From DASQPR01 sp963727415 (GTDB taxonomy: Bacteria; Actinomycetota; Actinomycetes; Mycobacteriales; Micromonosporaceae), in assembly GCA_963727415.1 (NCBI GenBank), contig CAVSGF010000003.1, positions 1,426,001-1,490,000 of the forward strand: a DNA stretch of 64,000 nucleotides. Direction: 5' to 3'. Made by a program: the position numbers and the translations under genes. The notes beneath the pieces are model-generated. The model saw only the letters and a list, made by a program, of their open reading frames with translations, had not been told where the DNA came from and made no database searches. Within the stretch, counting starts at the first letter, position 1. Every line of letters starts with the position of its first letter. Below, piece by piece: positions 19,781 to 27,906 of the stretch.

Positions 19781-20893
19781 CTACCCGGCGGTCAGGCGGT
19801 TGACGGCGGCGCCCACTCGTTCGTCGCTGGCCGTCAGGGCCAGCCGAACGAAGCGCTCGCCGGCTGGACCGTAGAACGATCCGGGTGCGACCAGGATGCC
19901 CCGGGATGCCAGCCAGTCCACGATGGACCAGCAGTCGCCATCGCGAGTAGCCCACAGATACAGCCCGGCTTGCGATGAGGCGATCTGGAAGCCCGCGGCC
20001 CGCAAGGCCAGGGAAAGCACGGAGCGGCGGGTGCGGTACCGCTCCTTCTGCTCGGCGGCGTGCCGGTCGTCACCAAGCGCCGCGATCATCGCGGCCTGCA
20101 CCGGCTGGGGGACGATCATGCCGACGTGCTTGCGGACCGCCAGCAGCTCGCCCACCAGGCTCGGGTCGCCGGCCACGAAGCCAGCACGGTATCCGGCCAG
20201 GTTCGATCGCTTCGACAGCGAGTGAACGGCCAGCACGCCACGGTAGTCACCGGCACACGCGGTGAGGATCGACACTGGTTCGGCGTCCCAACCGAGCGTC
20301 AGATAACACTCGTCGCTGACCAGCACCACGTCGTTGGCACGAGCCCACTCGATCGCGGCTTCCAAGTCGCCCGCCGTCAGTACCGAGCCGTCCGGGTTGC
20401 CGGGGGAATTCAGCCATACCAGCCTGGTCACGGCCGGGTCGAGGTCGAACACCGAGGCAGTACGTGCGACGGCCGCGCCGGCCAGCCGTGCGCCCACCTC
20501 GTAGGTCGGGTAGCAGACCGACGGGATGCCCACCACGTCACCGGGACCGAGTCCGAGCAAGGTCGGCAGCCAGGCCACCAGTTCCTTGGACCCGATCGTG
20601 GGGAGCACGGAGAACCCCGGTGCCGCGCCCGTGGTGCGAAACAACCACTCGCAGATAGCCGCACGCAGGGCCGGCGAACCGGCGGTCAGCGGGTAGCCGG
20701 GGGCGTTCGCGGCGTCGGCCAGCGCTTGGCGGATAACCTCCGGTACCGGATCGACCGGCGTACCGACGGACAGGTCGACGATGCCGTCCGGATGCGCGGA
20801 CGCTTTCGCCTTTGCCGGCTCCAGCAGATCCCACGGAAAGTCCGGCAGCCCCGCGGAGAGGCGGCCGGACTTTGAACGTGGAGCTTGGGTCAA
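19781..20893 (-). CDS. dapC: Succinyldiaminopimelate transaminase
   Basis: PLP-dependent class I/II aminotransferase of the actinobacterial DapC type, 370 aa, acting between DapD and DapE in the succinylase branch of lysine synthesis. Visible blocks: VDLSVGTPVDPVPEVIRQAL, LPTIGSKELVAWLP, YPTYEVGARLAGA, WLNSPGNPDGSVL, VLVSDECYLTLGW and the PLP-lysine block HSLSKRSNLAGYRAGF. The likely start is the TTG at 20893, 2 bases after the ferredoxin stop; no good ribosome site is seen, so it may depend on ferredoxin translation. The ferredoxin-dapC pair is conserved in Mycobacterium. Other N-acyl-DAP or glutamate substrates cannot be ruled out, but the nearby dapD/dapE support DapC. Confidence 0.88.
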   Translation of the reverse strand: MTQAPRSKSGRLSAGLPDFPWDLLEPAKAKASAHPDGIVDLSVGTPVDPVPEVIRQALADAANAPGYPLTAGSPALRAAICEWLFRTTGAAPGFSVLPTIGSKELVAWLPTLLGLGPGDVVGIPSVCYPTYEVGARLAGAAVARTASVFDLDPAVTRLVWLNSPGNPDGSVLTAGDLEAAIEWARANDVVLVSDECYLTLGWDAEPVSILTACAGDYRGVLAVHSLSKRSNLAGYRAGFVAGDPSLVGELLAVRKHVGMIVPQPVQAAMIAALGDDRHAAEQKERYRTRRSVLSLALRAAGFQIASSQAGLYLWATRDGDCWSIVDWLASRGILVAPGSFYGPAGERFVRLALTASDERVGAAVNRLTAG

Positions 20894-20895
20894 GG

Positions 20896-21222
20896 TCAGT
20901 GGTCGGTCTGCTGCGGCGGGAGTGCGGCAATGAACGACGCGTCCTTGTCGATCTTGCCGTGCTTCGCGGCCCCGCCGAGCGACCCCAGGTCCTCGAAGAA
21001 CTCGTAGTTCGCGGCGGTGTAGTCCTTCCACTGCTGCGGCACGTCGTCCTCGTAGAAGATCGCCTCAACCGGGCACACCGGCTCGCACGCGCCGCAGTCG
21101 ACGCACTCGTCCGGGTGAATGTAAAGCATCCGGTTGCCCTCGTAGATGCAGTCGACCGGGCACTCCTCGATGCACGCCTTATCGAGAAGGTCAACGCACG
21201 GCTCGGCGATGATGTAGGTCAC
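20896..21222 (-). CDS. fdxA: Seven-iron ferredoxin
   Basis: A 108-residue ferredoxin of the actinobacterial FdxA/FdxC type. The first cluster motif is CVDLLDKACIEECPVDC, where the spacing gives a [3Fe-4S] site; the second, CVDCGACEPVCPVEA, holds a [4Fe-4S] site. A C-terminal extension (PQQWKDYTAANYEFFEDL) is typical of the long type. The GTG start at 21222 has a good purine-rich ribosome site (GGAGAGGAAG). First gene of the fdxA-dapC unit. Electron partner not evident from context. Confidence 0.93.
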   Translation of the reverse strand: MTYIIAEPCVDLLDKACIEECPVDCIYEGNRMLYIHPDECVDCGACEPVCPVEAIFYEDDVPQQWKDYTAANYEFFEDLGSLGGAAKHGKIDKDASFIAALPPQQTDH

Positions 21223-21381
21223 GAACTCTTCCTCTCCACATGTGCGCTCACACCGGCCAAGCCGGGGGGCGGACGGGACACCAGGCGAGACAACCCCCGC
21301 CCGGGGTCCACACGCCACAGCCTAATATTCGCGAGGACTCAGTTCCACGGGGCGTCCCATAACTAAGCCAGGTGATCAACT

Positions 21382-21606
21382 GTGCTGTCCCCCGATGACG
21401 TGGGCCACCGGGTGGTCGTCCGGCATGTGGTCGGCACCCGGGACGGGCGCCCGCTGATGACCGACGTACTGGGTGAATTGATCAGCTACGGGCGGGATCA
21501 CCTGATCGTGGCGAGCGCGGCCGGCCCGATACGGGTACCGCTGGGGAACGTGGTCGCGGCCAAGCGGGTGCCGCCACGACCGCCGCGACGAACCCCTAGC
21601 GCTTGA
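21382..21606 (+). CDS. Small SH3-like protein resembling the N-terminal domain of actinobacterial GNAT proteins
   Basis: A 74-residue protein: DDVGHRVVVRHVVGTRDGRP, then DVLGELISYGRDHLIVASAA and VPLGNVVAAKRVPPRPP. This pattern (DVGxRVVVR...DVLGxL...VP...VVAAKxVPP) is what I know from the leading SH3-like domain of a family of actinobacterial GNAT acetyltransferases that is usually followed by a ~200-residue catalytic domain. Here the protein stops right after that domain and its last 11 bases overlap a convergent membrane-protein gene, so the acetyltransferase part is absent. Start GTG with AGGTG before it. Either a genuine stand-alone protein or a truncated remnant. Confidence 0.6.
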   Translation: MLSPDDVGHRVVVRHVVGTRDGRPLMTDVLGELISYGRDHLIVASAAGPIRVPLGNVVAAKRVPPRPPRRTPSA

Positions 21607-22060
21607 CCGCCCGGCGGGGGCGAGCCGCGGAGGTGGATGCCATCCGCTTGAGTGCCTGGGAGCGGTAGTCCCGGCTGAGCCCGATTGCCGCGACATAGCC
21701 GAGGAGAGCGCCGCCGAGGCCGACCGCGCCGTAGACCCAGACGCCGAGGAAGAAGTCGCCGGGGCCGCTCGCGCCCGGATAGGTCAAGCCGGCGAACGGC
21801 GCGATCAGGACCGACCCGCCGCATGCCAGCCCCCAGGTCAGCAGGATCTCGCCGATCGCGCGCGTGGTCGGGTAGCGGACCGCCCATCGGTAGCCCATGA
21901 CGATGAAGGTGACTCCGATGATCACCCAACCGACCAGACCGAGGTTCGACTTGGCGTTGTCGTCATGCTGGTACGCCAACCGGGCAACCAGGTTGGCTAT
22001 CACGCTGACCATAAACAAGCCACCGGCCACCAACGCGATTGGCTTGTAGCGCTTGTCCAT
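21596..22060 (-). CDS. Four-span membrane protein, unknown function
   Basis: A 154-residue protein with four predicted membrane spans: about residues 7-27 (IALVAGGLFMVSVIANLVA), 42-58, 69-92 and 100-125. The C-terminus is basic (RMASTSAARPRRAVKR). The ATG at 22060 is preceded by GGAG-type sequence. It has the layout of small actinobacterial integral-membrane proteins of unknown function that lie near mshB and fdxA. It overlaps the end of the convergent SH3-like gene by 11 bases. Confidence 0.75.
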   Translation of the reverse strand: MDKRYKPIALVAGGLFMVSVIANLVARLAYQHDDNAKSNLGLVGWVIIGVTFIVMGYRWAVRYPTTRAIGEILLTWGLACGGSVLIAPFAGLTYPGASGPGDFFLGVWVYGAVGLGGALLGYVAAIGLSRDYRSQALKRMASTSAARPRRAVKR

Positions 22061-22299
22061 GCTCCGTGTCACTCCTATCCGCTCGCGATGATTACCACCT
22101 GCACGGCGCGGTCTGTCCGCTTGGTATTGGCGCGAACACAGATATAACCGCACACACCTGATCTCCGCCAGACCCGGAAGCTGCGAATTCCCTGGACGCG
22201 GCCTGATGTCGCTTTTGTCAGCTTTGCTATCCCGCCTGGGGTGCCCATCCGCGGCCGCCCCGGCCCGCCTCGCGCTCTCGCCTTGCCTACCTGCCCCTA

Positions 22300-22382
22300 C
22301 TCCATGATCAAGTGCAAGATCTTGAGCGCCAGAAGCGCTATGGCGACACCGGGTGCACAACTTGGTGCACTTGATCATGGAG
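22300..22382. repeat. Dispersed palindromic element, copy 1
   Basis: An 83-bp element bounded by a perfect 16-bp inverted repeat, CTCCATGATCAAGTGC at 22300-22315 and its complement at 22367-22382. The interior carries CTTGAGCGCC and CGCTATGGCGAC. A second, diverged copy lies at 60605-60700 in the opposite orientation with the same interior words. It has no coding capacity. Best described as a REP- or MITE-like interspersed element. It accounts for part of the 358-bp gene-free stretch 22061-22418; I see nothing else definite in the rest, only an AT-richer patch before the membrane gene start near 22080-22150. Confidence 0.85.
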
Positions 22383-22418
22383 CGGGCGCGGGACCGACCG
22401 GGCAGACTCCGGTCGCCG

Positions 22419-23062
22419 CTAGCGTTTGGCTCGCCCGGCCCGGCCGGTCGTGGCATCGGCGCCTTTGGCGCCTACGGACTTGGCGCCCTGGGACTTGACA
22501 CCCGCCGACTTGGGACTCGCAGACGTGGTACCCGAGGACTTACCGCTCCGGGATTCGGCGCCCGCCGACTTGGCACTCGCCGACTTGGCACCGCCGGCTT
22601 GGCACCCGCAGGCTTGGCGCCGGCCATACCCGCGCCAGGCGACTTCTTGCCGCGCGCCGGCGTCCCGGGCGCCGGGAGCGCCGGCCCGGCGCCGACACCA
22701 ACCGGCCGTCTGAGGATCACCGTGTATCCGGCGACGGCCCAGCCCAGCGATCCGAGCAACAACGTGAGGAGCCCGACCCAGGTACCGGTGATGATGAGGT
22801 CGCCCTCGCTGGTCCGGCTCGAGGCGACGATCATGACGATGAACCAGACGGCGCCCGGGATGAGCGCGAGCCCAGCCCGCCGGGTCACGGTCCAGACGAA
22901 CCAGACCAGCCCGGCATTGCCCGCGAGAGCCAGGATCGGCGCCACCGGAGAGCGCACCGAACCCAGGTACGTCGGCGTGAGGACCGCCTCAGCGACAGCG
23001 GTCGCGATGGCGAGCAGGACCCCGACCACGACGCCGCCGATCAGGTAGACGCGCTCGGCCAC
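22419..23062 (-). CDS. Membrane protein with Lys/Ala/Ser-rich C-terminal tail (frame broken)
   Basis: Four hydrophobic segments (VYLIGGVVVGVLLAIATAV; PILALAGNAGLVWFVWTV; LIPGAVWFIVMIVA; GLLTLLLGSLGWAVAGYTVI) are followed by a long low-complexity tail. As assembled the frame runs on to 22472 in an Arg/Pro-rich reading. Adding one base near 22590 keeps the tail in a frame of repeats such as GAKPAGAK, SASAKSAGAES, SPKSAGVKSQGAKSVGAK and ends AGRAKR at the TAG at 22419. I prefer this because the repeat unit then stays uniform. The start is uncertain: GTG at 23062, or a TTG at 23116 overlapping mshB. It follows mshB as a small membrane gene does in Mycobacterium. The basic tail could bind nucleic acid or anionic lipid heads. 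Confidence 0.65.
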
Positions 23063-23099
23063 CCGGCCGGCACGATCGGCACGCGGGCGGGCACCGGGT

Positions 23100-23972
23100 T
23101 CAGGCGATGCCGGCAAAGAGATCACTTTCCCAGCCGTTCGGTCCGTCGGACGGGCCCTTCTCGCCGCGCGCGAGTGTGTAGTACTCGACGCCCATGAACT
23201 CCGAACCGAAGTTGCCGGCGATCGAGTAGAGCCATGATGTGGCCGGAATCTGCGACGCATGGGCCCGGAGCGCCTCAATCTTGCGTTCGTGCTGCTCGTG
23301 TGCGTCGACCCGCGCGGCAATCTGATCGTCAGGGGTTCCGAACGGGAGTTCGGCCACCGACTTGGCACCCTCGAACGGGTTGTCGGTCGACTCCTGGAAT
23401 TCGGCCATTCCGGCGGCCAGCACGCTCAGCGGTACCGCGCCCCAATAGATCTTGGCCGGACCGAACCCCGCCTCGGTGGCCATCTCGGCCGCCCGCATCG
23501 CCACCCGATGAGCGTTGATGTGATCCGGGTGCCCGTAGAAGCCGTTCTCGTCATAGGTCACCAGGACCTGCGGGCGTACCTCATCGAGGACTGGCAGCAG
23601 CAGCTTGGCCGCCTCGTCGATGTCGGCCTGCCAGAACGCCCGTGGGTGACGGTTGGCCGGGGTGTCCATCATGCCCGAGTCACGGAACCGGCCCGTGCCG
23701 CCGAGAAACCGGTGATCGGTAACCCCGAGCGCGGCGCAGGCCCGTTCCAGCTCGACGATCCGGTACCCGCCGAGCTGGTCGGCCTGGGCCGCCTCAAGCT
23801 GCGCCAGGGCCGGCAGGTGAATCTCGCCCTCCTCGCCGAGCGTGCACGTGATCAGGGTGACGTGCGCTCCATTGCTCGCGTAGTGCGCCATGGTGGCGCC
23901 GGTGGCGATCGACTCGTCATCCGGGTGCGCGTGCACGAACATGATGCGGCGCTCGGCCAAGATGGGACCCAC
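23100..23972 (-). CDS. mshB: N-acetyl-GlcN-Ins deacetylase MshB (mycothiol synthesis)
   Basis: Zinc-dependent deacetylase of the LmbE family, 290 aa. It removes acetate from 1-D-myo-inosityl-2-acetamido-2-deoxy-glucopyranoside, the second enzymatic step to mycothiol. The AHPDDE motif (residues 15-20, His and Asp-Asp ligands/base) and the HPDH motif (GFYGHPDHINAH) are present, with DHRFLGGTGRFRDSGMMDT and FMGVEYYTLARG in family positions. The related Mca amidase is similar, but this C-terminus (VEYYTLARG) and length suit MshB better. GTG start at 23972. Confidence 0.9.
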   Translation of the reverse strand: MGPILAERRIMFVHAHPDDESIATGATMAHYASNGAHVTLITCTLGEEGEIHLPALAQLEAAQADQLGGYRIVELERACAALGVTDHRFLGGTGRFRDSGMMDTPANRHPRAFWQADIDEAAKLLLPVLDEVRPQVLVTYDENGFYGHPDHINAHRVAMRAAEMATEAGFGPAKIYWGAVPLSVLAAGMAEFQESTDNPFEGAKSVAELPFGTPDDQIAARVDAHEQHERKIEALRAHASQIPATSWLYSIAGNFGSEFMGVEYYTLARGEKGPSDGPNGWESDLFAGIA

Positions 23973-24148
23973 CCGGACACTCTAGCGCCGGGTACTTCCG
24001 TGATCGCCAAGGCGAGGGCGGCGGCTGCGATCGGGCGATCGCCAATCGCGCGGGCAGCCTCCCCGAACCGGTGGTCGAGCGGCACCCGCTTTCATGCTTT
24101 GCCCGGTTCTTGGCAGCAAGCCCGGAGCTCAGACGGCAAGATGGTCGA

Positions 24149-26275
24149 ATGGAGTACCCGGAGCTTGCGGCCCGAACGCGTCGATTCACCTATGGTGCGC
24201 CGCGCGCGGTCACGGTCGGCGCCGACGGCGCGCGCGTGGCGTTCTTGCGATCCGGTGGGCCGGACGACCCAGTTGACCGCCTGTACGTGTTCGACGTGGC
24301 CAGTGGCACCGAACGGCTGGTTGCGGACCCGCCTGACCTGGTCACCGCGGCCGAGGGCGATTCCGGCGATCTGACCGCCGCTGAGCGCGCCCTTCGCGAG
24401 CGCACCCGGCTCTCGGCGAGCGGCATCGGATCATTCGGCACCGACCGGGCCGCCACCGTGGCCACGTTCGCGCTCGGCGGCCGGCTGTACCGGGCGGACC
24501 TGGTCTCGGGAGGGGTAACCCAGTGCGACTCGGCCGGCTCGGTGATCGATCCGCGGCCGGATCCGCAGGGAAACCGGATCGCGTACGTGTCGACGGCCAC
24601 CGGCGACAGCGCGCTGCGCGTGACCGATCCGGTTGCGGGCACCGACGCGCTGATCGCCGGCGAGGAGGGCATCGGCTGGGGTCTGGCCGAATTCATCGCC
24701 GCCGAGGAGTTCGACCGCTACCGCGGCTACTGGTGGTCTCCGGACGGCAACACGCTGCTGGCGGCCCGGGTGGACGAGTCTCGGGTGAACCGCTGGCACC
24801 TGGCCGATCCGGCGGACCCGGGCGCCGCCGCGCACACCATCGCCTACCCGTACGCCGGGTCCGCCAACGCCGAGGTCAGCCTGCACCTGCTGGATCTGGA
24901 CGGCGGCTGGGTCGACGTGCACTGGGACCGGGAAACCTATCCGTACGTGGTGGCGGTGGCGTGGGGCGACAGCGGCGGACCGCTGATCACTGTGTTGCGG
25001 CGACTGCAGCAGCACGGCCTGGTTCTCGCGGTGGATCCGCGCACCGGGGAGACGCAGGTGCACGCCGAACTCGCCGATCCGCGATGGGTTGAGCCGATCG
25101 CCGGAACGCCGGCGTACCTGCCGGACGGCCGGGTACTGGTCGGCGGCGAACTGGCCCACGACGGCTACGACGCCAGGTGCCTGTTCGCCGACGGCACGCT
25201 GATCAGCCCGCCGGCGCTTTACATCCGCCGGGTATGCGGCCGCGTCGGCAGCGACCTGATCGTCGAGGCGGTCGACGGCGAACCCAGCGAGCAGCACGTG
25301 TTCCGGCTCAATGCCGCGACCGCCACGACACCATCGGACATGCGCCGTCTGACCGGCAACTCCGGCTACCACTCGGCGGTGGTCGGTGGCGACACCATCG
25401 TGATCGCCTCCACCTCGCTCGACTTCCCCGGCACCCGCTGGTCGGTGATCCGCGCCGGCAACCCGGTCGGCGAGCTGGCAAACCTGGCCGCTACCCCGCC
25501 GTACGCACCGCGGCCAGCCTTGGAACGGGTGACCGACCGGCGGATCCCGGCCGCGGTGATCTACCCGCGCGCCCACGTATCCGGGCGCAAGTTGCCGGTC
25601 CTGGTCGACATTTACGGAGGCCCGGGCCACCAGGAGGTGATCGCGGCACGTGCGCGCTGGGTGGAGCGGCAATGGTGGGCCGACGCCGGTTTCGCTGTGG
25701 TGACCATCGACAACCGCGGTACGCCGGGCGTGGCACCGAGCTACGAGAAGGTGATCCACCGGCGGATGGCCGATGTAACGCTCACCGACCAGGTGGACGC
25801 GCTGCACGCACTGGCCGAGAAGCACCCGGACCTGGATCTGACCCGGGTCGGTATCCGAGGCTGGTCCTATGGTGGCTGGCTGTCCGCGCTGGCGGCGCTG
25901 CGCCGGCCGGACGTATACCGGGCTGCCGTGGTGGGCGCCCCGGTCACCGACTGGGAGCTGTACGACACGGCGTACACCGAGCGCTATCTCGGCCTGCCGT
26001 CCGACGGTTCCGAGGTGTACGCCCATCACAACCTCGTGGTGATCGCCGCTGAGCCGATCGTCGGGGACGTACCGAGCCCGATGCTGCTGGTTCACGGTTT
26101 CGCTGACGACAACGTGGTGGCCGCCCACACGCTTCGGCTCTCGGCGGCGATGCTGGCCACCGGGCGGCCGCACACCATGATCCCGCTGCCCGGCGCCTCC
26201 CACATGGCCGCCGGTGGAATCCGGGAGCAGCTGCTTGGGCCGGAGCTGGAGTTCCTGCGGCGCTCGCTCGCCTGA
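24149..26275 (+). CDS. S9-family prolyl oligopeptidase, DPP-IV-like
   Basis: A 708-residue serine peptidase of the dipeptidyl-peptidase-IV type. The N-terminal beta-propeller includes EEFDRYRGYWWSPDGN, where the EE pair binds the substrate amino terminus in DPP-IV enzymes. The C-terminal alpha/beta hydrolase has GWSYGGWLSAL (Ser about 573), VHGFADDNV (Asp about 653) and GASHMAAG (His about 684). No signal peptide is seen from the ATG at 24149, so it is probably cytoplasmic, cleaving Xaa-Pro dipeptides from peptides. A perfect hairpin follows the stop. Single-gene unit between mshB and tldD. Confidence 0.92.
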   Translation: MEYPELAARTRRFTYGAPRAVTVGADGARVAFLRSGGPDDPVDRLYVFDVASGTERLVADPPDLVTAAEGDSGDLTAAERALRERTRLSASGIGSFGTDRAATVATFALGGRLYRADLVSGGVTQCDSAGSVIDPRPDPQGNRIAYVSTATGDSALRVTDPVAGTDALIAGEEGIGWGLAEFIAAEEFDRYRGYWWSPDGNTLLAARVDESRVNRWHLADPADPGAAAHTIAYPYAGSANAEVSLHLLDLDGGWVDVHWDRETYPYVVAVAWGDSGGPLITVLRRLQQHGLVLAVDPRTGETQVHAELADPRWVEPIAGTPAYLPDGRVLVGGELAHDGYDARCLFADGTLISPPALYIRRVCGRVGSDLIVEAVDGEPSEQHVFRLNAATATTPSDMRRLTGNSGYHSAVVGGDTIVIASTSLDFPGTRWSVIRAGNPVGELANLAATPPYAPRPALERVTDRRIPAAVIYPRAHVSGRKLPVLVDIYGGPGHQEVIAARARWVERQWWADAGFAVVTIDNRGTPGVAPSYEKVIHRRMADVTLTDQVDALHALAEKHPDLDLTRVGIRGWSYGGWLSALAALRRPDVYRAAVVGAPVTDWELYDTAYTERYLGLPSDGSEVYAHHNLVVIAAEPIVGDVPSPMLLVHGFADDNVVAAHTLRLSAAMLATGRPHTMIPLPGASHMAAGGIREQLLGPELEFLRRSLA

Positions 26276-26301
26276 CCGCTCCGGATGGGGCCGGAGCGGT
26301 C
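26274..26301 (+). terminator. Terminator after the S9 peptidase gene
   Basis: GACCGCTCCGG (26274-26284) pairs perfectly with CCGGAGCGGTC (26291-26301) around a 6-base loop, starting within the stop codon of the S9 peptidase gene. Confidence 0.75.
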
Positions 26302-26469
26302 AAGCCCGGCGCGGCTTTAAGGATCTGCCGTGGCAGAAGTTTTCTTCACGTGAGTGGGCTTCACCGAAAATAATCCGCGCGCCTCGTGCTGGGCAAGCCC
26401 TCACGCATGCCCTTTCCCTGCCCTGCTTTGCCTCGGCGTTTCGCCGCCCCCCGCAATAGGGTCGTGGCC

Positions 26470-27906
26470 ATGACTGAATTCGACGCGGCAAGCGCGGCGG
26501 TCGAGGCGGCCATCGCCGCCGGCGCCCGTTACGCGGATGCGCGCGTGATGCATCGACGAATCGAATCGATGTCCGCGCGCAACGGCGATATAGAAGACGT
26601 CGACCAGGGTGAGGACTCCGGCATCGGAGTGCGCGCGCTGGTCGGTTCCGGATGGGGCTTCTACGCTGTGGCCGACCTGAGCACCGCGGCGGCCCGGGCC
26701 GCCGGAGCGAAGGCCGCGGCGATCGCGGCCGCGAGCGCCAGGGTGCCGGGTCCGCAGGCGGAGCTGCTCAATGCCCAGCCGGTGGTGGCATCGTGGGCTT
26801 CGGAATGCGCCATCGACCCGCTCTCGGTGAGCCTGTCCGAGAAGGGCGACTTGCTGGTGTCGGTCACCGGCGATATGGCAAAGGCCGGTGGCGACCAGTC
26901 CACCGGTCTCTACCAGATCTGGGACACCCGCAAGTGGTTCGTCTCATCCGAAGGCAGCCGCATCGATCAGCACATCCGCGAGTGCGGCGGCGGCATCTCC
27001 ACCACCGTCATCGGCGACGGCGAGACGCAGCGCCGGTCCTACCCGTCCTACCGGGGGCAATACGGCACCCGTGGCTGGGAACTGATGAACGAGCTCGATC
27101 TCGCCGCCCACGGCGTGCGTATCGTCGACGAAGCCCGCGCGCTGCTGACCGCGCCGCTGTGCCCGGCCGGCGAGACCACGCTCATCCTCGGGGGCGAGCA
27201 GATGGCACTGCAGATCCACGAGTCGGTCGGGCACGCCATCGAACTCGACCGGATTCTCGGCTGGGAAGCCGCGTACGCCGGCACCAGCTGGCTGGACCTG
27301 GCCCAGCTCGGCTCGCTGCGCTACGGCTCCGACCTGATGAACATCGTCATCGACCCGCGGATCCCGGGTGCGCTCGGCTCGTTCGGCTACGACGACGAGG
27401 GCACCCCGGCCGCCAAGCGGCACGCGGTGCGCAACGGCACCTGGGTGGGCGTGCTGTCCGGGCGGGACTCGGCCGCCGTGGCCGGCCTCGACTACGGCGG
27501 CAGCGTGCGCTCCGACGGCTGGGCGCGGCTGCCTATGGTGCGCATGACCAACGTCGGCCTGGAACCAGGGCCACACACTCTGGACGAGATGATCGCGGCC
27601 ACCGATGAGGGCGTCATGATGGACTTCAACCGGTCGTGGTCGATCGACGACAAGCGGCTGAACTTCCAGTTCGGCTGCGAGATTGGCTGGGAGATCAAGA
27701 ACGGCAAACGCGGCCGCATGCTGCGCAATCCGACGTACACCGGCATCGGCCCGAAGTTCTGGCAGTCGATGGACATGCTCTCCTCGGAGATCGTCGCCTG
27801 GGGCACGCCGAACTGCGGCAAGGGCCAGCCGGGCCAGGTCGGTCACACCGGTCACCCGGCGGCGCCGGCCCGGTTCACCAACGTACGGGTGGGGGTGCGC
27901 GGTTGA
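26470..27906 (+). CDS. tldD: TldD-type metalloprotease subunit
   Basis: Peptidase U62/TldD family, 478 aa. The zinc-binding HExxxH helix is present as HESVGHAIELDR, followed by the substrate-lid block SFGYDDEGTPA. TldD works with TldE as a heterodimer that degrades unfolded peptides and matures some ribosomal peptides. The ATG at 26470 gives MTEFDAASAAVEAAIAAGAR; earlier in-frame starts lack family similarity. Its stop shares bases with the tldE start (TTGATGG), so the two are translated together. Confidence 0.93.
   Translation: MTEFDAASAAVEAAIAAGARYADARVMHRRIESMSARNGDIEDVDQGEDSGIGVRALVGSGWGFYAVADLSTAAARAAGAKAAAIAAASARVPGPQAELLNAQPVVASWASECAIDPLSVSLSEKGDLLVSVTGDMAKAGGDQSTGLYQIWDTRKWFVSSEGSRIDQHIRECGGGISTTVIGDGETQRRSYPSYRGQYGTRGWELMNELDLAAHGVRIVDEARALLTAPLCPAGETTLILGGEQMALQIHESVGHAIELDRILGWEAAYAGTSWLDLAQLGSLRYGSDLMNIVIDPRIPGALGSFGYDDEGTPAAKRHAVRNGTWVGVLSGRDSAAVAGLDYGGSVRSDGWARLPMVRMTNVGLEPGPHTLDEMIAATDEGVMMDFNRSWSIDDKRLNFQFGCEIGWEIKNGKRGRMLRNPTYTGIGPKFWQSMDMLSSEIVAWGTPNCGKGQPGQVGHTGHPAAPARFTNVRVGVRG

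Noticed and set aside
24431..26203. A long open frame (590 codons) antisense to the S9 peptidase gene
   Set aside because: It lies fully opposite a well-conserved enzyme gene; long antisense frames are normal in GC-rich DNA. The translation is low in recognisable motifs. The same applies to the long antisense frames over adnA (12884-15070), tldD/tldE (26944-29226) and sdhA (30428-32188).
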